8,649 nt of DNA from Rhodospirillaceae bacterium. GTDB lineage: Bacteria > Pseudomonadota > Alphaproteobacteria > Rhodospirillales > Magnetovibrionaceae. The DNA lies in the NCBI GenBank assembly GCA_002401565.1, contig NVTL01000017.1, positions 14,399-23,047 of the forward strand, read 5' to 3'. The translations under genes were made by a program, and so were the position numbers. Shown here in pieces: positions 6,637-8,649 of this stretch. Position 1 is the first letter of the stretch. Every line of letters begins with the position of its first letter. The notes under the pieces are model-generated. The model ran no database searches and was not told the origin of the DNA. It worked only from the letters and a program-made list of their open reading frames with translations.

Positions 6637-7337
6637 TCAAAGAAATCCTCCTGCTTTCTGACCCGGTTTTAAGCCCTGACTTAAAGGCCGTGTTGATGCA
6701 CGCCAACTCAGATCTTGTGGTGACGTGTATCTTTAAACGCGATGAATTGATTAAACGGTGTTCAGGACCTTTACGCCAAACCCGTATTGTTTCTTTTGGT
6801 TCCGAGGTCATTGTTCCTGCGGAAATTTTAAGCCGGTTGGACTGCGGAGCCTATAATTTCCACCCCGGTCCGCCAACCTATCCGGGGCGGTTTCCGTCCA
6901 GCTTTTTTATAAATGACGGCCGTACGCGGTTTGGCTCGACCGTGCATGAAATGGCCGCCAAGGTCGACGCGGGGGCTATTTGTGTTGTGGACTGGTTTGA
7001 TGTGCCAGGTGATATCGATTGCGTGAGCTTAAATACGCTGAGCTTTGGGTCGTTGTTTGCTCTGTTTCAAAAACGCGCCGCGCACCTAGCCCAAAATGCC
7101 GAACCTTTAAGGCGTTCAGATGAAACTTGGTCGGGCCGCACCACCACGCAACAAGACTTTAATGCGTTGTGTCGTTTGGCTTTGGATATCAGTACAGAAG
7201 ACTTCCAGCGGCGTTACCGTGCGGTGGGCGAGGGACCGGATCATGCCTTGGAATTCACGGTCCATGGGCACCGCTTTCGGCTGGACAATCAATACGAAAG
7301 TCCAGACATCTTGATCGGTGGCAAAAAAAGAAATTAG
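6633..7337 (+). CDS. Short formyltransferase-family protein, possible sugar N-formyltransferase
   Basis: The 234-residue product has the core of the 10-formyltetrahydrofolate-dependent formyltransferase fold (Fmt, ArnA N-terminal domain, sugar N-formyltransferases). YNFHPGPPTYPG at residues 74-85 supplies the catalytic Asn75 and His77, and STVHEMAAKVDAGAI at 102-116 supplies Asp112, completing the Asn-His-Asp set. A preceding FGSEVIVPAEIL (55-66) matches the strand and helix before this loop. It is much shorter than Fmt (about 310 residues) and lacks the Fmt C-terminal OB domain; the C-terminal part has a YRAVGEG-x-HALEF-x-VHGHRF segment like the tails of some non-Fmt family members. The ATG overlaps the PMM/PGM stop by four bases (ATGA), so it belongs to the ugd operon. 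That context favours an amino-sugar or sugar-nucleotide substrate over Met-tRNA, but the substrate is inferred. It ends in overlap with a convergent gene, leaving no room for a terminator between them. Confidence 0.85.
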   Translation: MIKEILLLSDPVLSPDLKAVLMHANSDLVVTCIFKRDELIKRCSGPLRQTRIVSFGSEVIVPAEILSRLDCGAYNFHPGPPTYPGRFPSSFFINDGRTRFGSTVHEMAAKVDAGAICVVDWFDVPGDIDCVSLNTLSFGSLFALFQKRAAHLAQNAEPLRRSDETWSGRTTTQQDFNALCRLALDISTEDFQRRYRAVGEGPDHALEFTVHGHRFRLDNQYESPDILIGGKKRN

Positions 7338-7663
7338 GTCTTTTTGATGTCTGCCCGGCGCGCAGAGGCCAAGTTTTCTTGGGTTTTGTGCCGACCATCT
7401 TGTAATTTCTTTTGTTTGTCGGCTTCGGCTTTGGCGGCAAAACGAGGGCTGACCCACATTTCTTTGGGCGCAACCGTCCCGCTTGTGGGGATTTTCAAGA
7501 TTTTGGTGCCGTCAACAGTTCGGTCTTTATCGACTTCTTCTGCTTTGTACAAAGCTTGACCAAGGTCATTTTCCGCAAATTTGCTGTGGGGAAGCCATTT
7601 GCCATCCTTCAGCACCATAACGCCAAGAAAAAAAGCTTCCGTATTTTGTGATTGATTAGACAA
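7334..7663 (-). CDS. Small uncharacterised basic protein, TTG start
   Basis: No family was recognised. The 109-residue product is hydrophilic and has no signal peptide or membrane segment. The first 60 residues look folded, with FFLGVMVLKDGKWLPHSKF (residues 11-29) followed by an acidic segment (AEEVDKDRTVDG), then KEMWVSPRFAAKAEADKQKK, ending in a Lys/Arg/Gln-rich helix-prone tail (from about residue 70). It is called as real because its frame is the only sensible reading of this stretch, a TTG start at 7663-7661 has GGAAAG five bases upstream (reading the minus strand), and a promoter-like pair precedes it. The next in-frame ATG (Met16) would cut into the conserved-looking N-terminus. Its TAA (7334-7336) overlaps the TAG of the convergent formyltransferase gene. 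A DNA- or ribosome-associated role is possible from the basic tail but is not supported further. Confidence 0.7.
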   Translation of the reverse strand: MSNQSQNTEAFFLGVMVLKDGKWLPHSKFAENDLGQALYKAEEVDKDRTVDGTKILKIPTSGTVAPKEMWVSPRFAAKAEADKQKKLQDGRHKTQENLASARRADIKKT

Positions 7664-7705
7664 AGTAGCTTTCCATATTTTTTGAGTTTGATTCTATCTA
7701 GTCTA

Positions 7706-7735
7706 ATTCTACTGCGTTGACGGGTTTCTTGTCTA
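7706..7735 (-). promoter_or_regulatory. Putative sigma-70-type promoter of the minus-strand small gene
   Basis: Read on the minus strand, TAGACA (7735-7730, five of six matches to TTGACA) and TAGAAT (7711-7706, five of six to TATAAT) are 18 bases apart. Transcription would begin near 7699, giving a leader of about 36 bases before the TTG start. A second TAGAAT lies at 7696-7691 but has no comparable -35 partner. Prediction by eye only. Confidence 0.4.
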
Positions 7736-7749
7736 TGTGAGAAAACAGG

Positions 7750-7758
7750 TTATCCACA
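7750..7758 (+). promoter_or_regulatory. Single perfect DnaA-box 9-mer
   Basis: TTATCCACA matches the consensus high-affinity DnaA box exactly. It sits in the divergent region between the small minus-strand gene and fabD, about 40 bases upstream of the fabD -35 candidate, next to an A8 run. Only this one clear box is visible; nearby 9-mers match at most six of nine positions, so it is not an origin. It could be a regulatory DnaA site or chance. Confidence 0.4.
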
Positions 7759-7786
7759 AAAAAAACAGCTTGAAACAGCTTTTTTT
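7758..7786 (+). repeat. Tandem decamer AAACAGCTTG inside an A-run/T-run inverted structure
   Basis: AAACAGCTT occurs at 7763-7771 and 7773-7781, separated by one G, a period of exactly ten bases. An A8 run (7758-7765) lies before and a T7 run (7780-7786) after. The strand can fold as AGCT (7767-7770) with AGCT (7777-7780) plus six A-T pairs, with a bulged C and a TGAAAC loop. It might be a weak terminator for plus-strand readthrough from the ugd operon, or an operator of one helical turn spacing; the stem has only two G-C pairs, so the terminator reading is doubtful. Confidence 0.4.
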
Positions 7787-7800
7787 GCGTCGCCCTTTAC

Positions 7801-7828
7801 TTGACATAAAGAGTTGCTGGTGTACGAA
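7801..7828 (+). promoter_or_regulatory. Putative fabD promoter
   Basis: TTGACA at 7801-7806 is a perfect sigma-70 -35 hexamer. The best-spaced -10 candidate is TACGAA at 7823-7828 (16-base spacer), a poor match, so the -35 element is the main support. The predicted leader would be about 40 bases. The fabD ribosome binding site is probably AGGGA at 7861-7865, nine bases before the ATG. Confidence 0.35.
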
Positions 7829-7836
7829 AGGCTTAA

Positions 7837-7878
7837 ATGTTCACATCATGTATATCTAATAGGGAATTATCAGTATGA
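7837..7878 (+). other. Possible 13-codon leader ORF overlapping the fabD start
   Basis: ATG at 7837 opens a 13-codon frame (MFTSCISNRELSV) whose TGA (7876-7878) overlaps the fabD ATG (7875-7877) as ATGA. GAAAGG at 7826-7831 lies five bases before it and could serve as its ribosome binding site. If the putative promoter is right, transcription would start close to this ATG, which would remove that site, so the leader ORF may be fortuitous. Confidence 0.2.
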
Positions 7879-8649
7879 CACGTGCGATTGTTTTTCCGGG
7901 GCAGGGTTCTCAGGTCGTGGGCATGGGCAAAGCTCTTTATGATGCTTATCCAGCGGCCAAGGCGGTGTTTGACGAAGTCGATGACGCTTTGGGCGAAAAA
8001 TTGTCCGACATTATCTTTAACGGCCCTGCTGATGCCTTGACCTTAACAGCCAATACCCAGCCGGCTTTAATGGCGGTGTCTTTGGCGACGTTTGCTGTGT
8101 TGAAAGACAACGGTTTTGATCTAAAAAACCAAGCCGCTTATGTGGCCGGGCATTCTTTGGGTGAATATTCAGCCCTTTGTGCGGCGGGAACATTTACCCT
8201 TGGCGATACGGCAAAATTGCTGCGTATTCGCGGTGAAGCCATGCAGGCGGCAGTTCCGGTCGGCGAGGGTGCTATGGCGGCTTTGTTGGGATTGGATTGG
8301 GAAACCGCCTCCAGCGTTGCAGCGGATGCCCAAGACGGTGATGAAATTTGCACCCCCGCCAACGATAACGCCGATGGCCAAGTGGTGATTTCGGGCAGCA
8401 AAGCGGCCGTTGAACGGGCCGCTGTACTGGCCAAAGAACGCGGCGCAAAACGGGCCATTATGTTGCCTGTATCTGCACCGTTCCATTGTGCTTTGATGCA
8501 ACCCGCTGCCGATGTGATGGCTGGGGCTTTGGCAGATGCAGATATGAAAGCGCCGGTTGTCCCGGTTTTGGCGAACGTAACGGCTGAAGCGACTTCTGAT
8601 CCCGCACAAATCCGCGATTTGTTGGTGAAACAAGTCACCGGAACTGTGC
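7875..8649 (+). CDS. fabD: Malonyl-CoA:ACP transacylase (3' partial)
   Basis: FabD moves malonyl from CoA to acyl carrier protein, giving the extender unit of type II fatty-acid synthesis in the cytoplasm. The window holds the first 258 codons and the first base of the next; the family is about 310 residues, so roughly 50 are missing. The N-terminus IVFPGQGSQ (residues 5-13) forms the oxyanion-side loop, AGHSLGEYSA (91-100) holds nucleophile Ser94, RIRGEAM (117-123) holds the malonyl-carboxylate-binding Arg119, and VSAPFHCALM (199-208) holds catalytic His204. The ATG at 7875 starts the family-typical sequence and has AGGGA nine bases upstream. It is transcribed away from the small minus-strand gene and is probably the first gene of a fatty-acid synthesis operon lying beyond the window, which cannot be seen here. 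Confidence 0.96.
   Translation, partial: MTRAIVFPGQGSQVVGMGKALYDAYPAAKAVFDEVDDALGEKLSDIIFNGPADALTLTANTQPALMAVSLATFAVLKDNGFDLKNQAAYVAGHSLGEYSALCAAGTFTLGDTAKLLRIRGEAMQAAVPVGEGAMAALLGLDWETASSVAADAQDGDEICTPANDNADGQVVISGSKAAVERAAVLAKERGAKRAIMLPVSAPFHCALMQPAADVMAGALADADMKAPVVPVLANVTAEATSDPAQIRDLLVKQVTGTV

Noticed and set aside
7664..7874. Replication origin suggested by the DnaA box and AT-rich DNA
   Set aside because: Only one good box is present, with no cluster and no origin-linked genes nearby.

Overview
The window looks like a chromosomal segment of a Gram-negative alphaproteobacterium of moderate GC (roughly half by eye, not counted). Support comes from the protein sequences: the UDP-glucose dehydrogenase, PMM/PGM, GalU and FabD all read like the alphaproteobacterial (Rhodospirillales-like) versions, and tectonin-repeat secreted proteins occur in that group. 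This placement is an impression from sequence, not a search result. No tRNA, rRNA, CRISPR array, insertion sequence or phage gene was seen.

Layout, left to right. (1) 1-1797 (+): the 3' part of a large gene for a cysteine-rich protein ending in a tectonin-type beta-propeller; its 5' end lies outside the window. (2) 1844-2896 (+): a polytopic membrane sugar-phosphate transferase of the WecA/WbpL (MraY-like) family. (3) 2924-3805 (+): galU. (4) 3806-3941: a 136-base gap holding a short direct repeat that begins inside the end of galU. (5) 3942-7337 (+): a very tight trio, ugd, a phosphomannomutase/phosphoglucomutase (1 base apart) and a short formyltransferase-fold protein (4-base ATGA overlap). 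(6) 7334-7663 (-): a small uncharacterised protein whose stop codon overlaps that of the formyltransferase. (7) 7664-7874: a 211-base divergent intergenic region with putative promoters for both sides, one perfect DnaA-box 9-mer and a tandem decamer inside an A-run/T-run structure. (8) 7875-8649 (+): fabD, cut off by the window end.

How the genes fit together. PMM/PGM makes glucose-1-phosphate (or mannose-1-phosphate), GalU turns glucose-1-phosphate into UDP-glucose, Ugd oxidises UDP-glucose to UDP-glucuronate, and the WecA-like enzyme loads the first sugar phosphate onto undecaprenyl phosphate. This is a precursor-supply and initiation module for a surface polysaccharide (O-antigen, capsule or exopolysaccharide). 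No polymerase, flippase or ordinary glycosyltransferase is visible. The formyltransferase at the end of the ugd operon is the least ordinary member: it keeps the Asn-His-Asp catalytic set and might N-formylate an amino sugar or sugar nucleotide. FabD belongs to fatty-acid synthesis and is probably a separate transcription unit.
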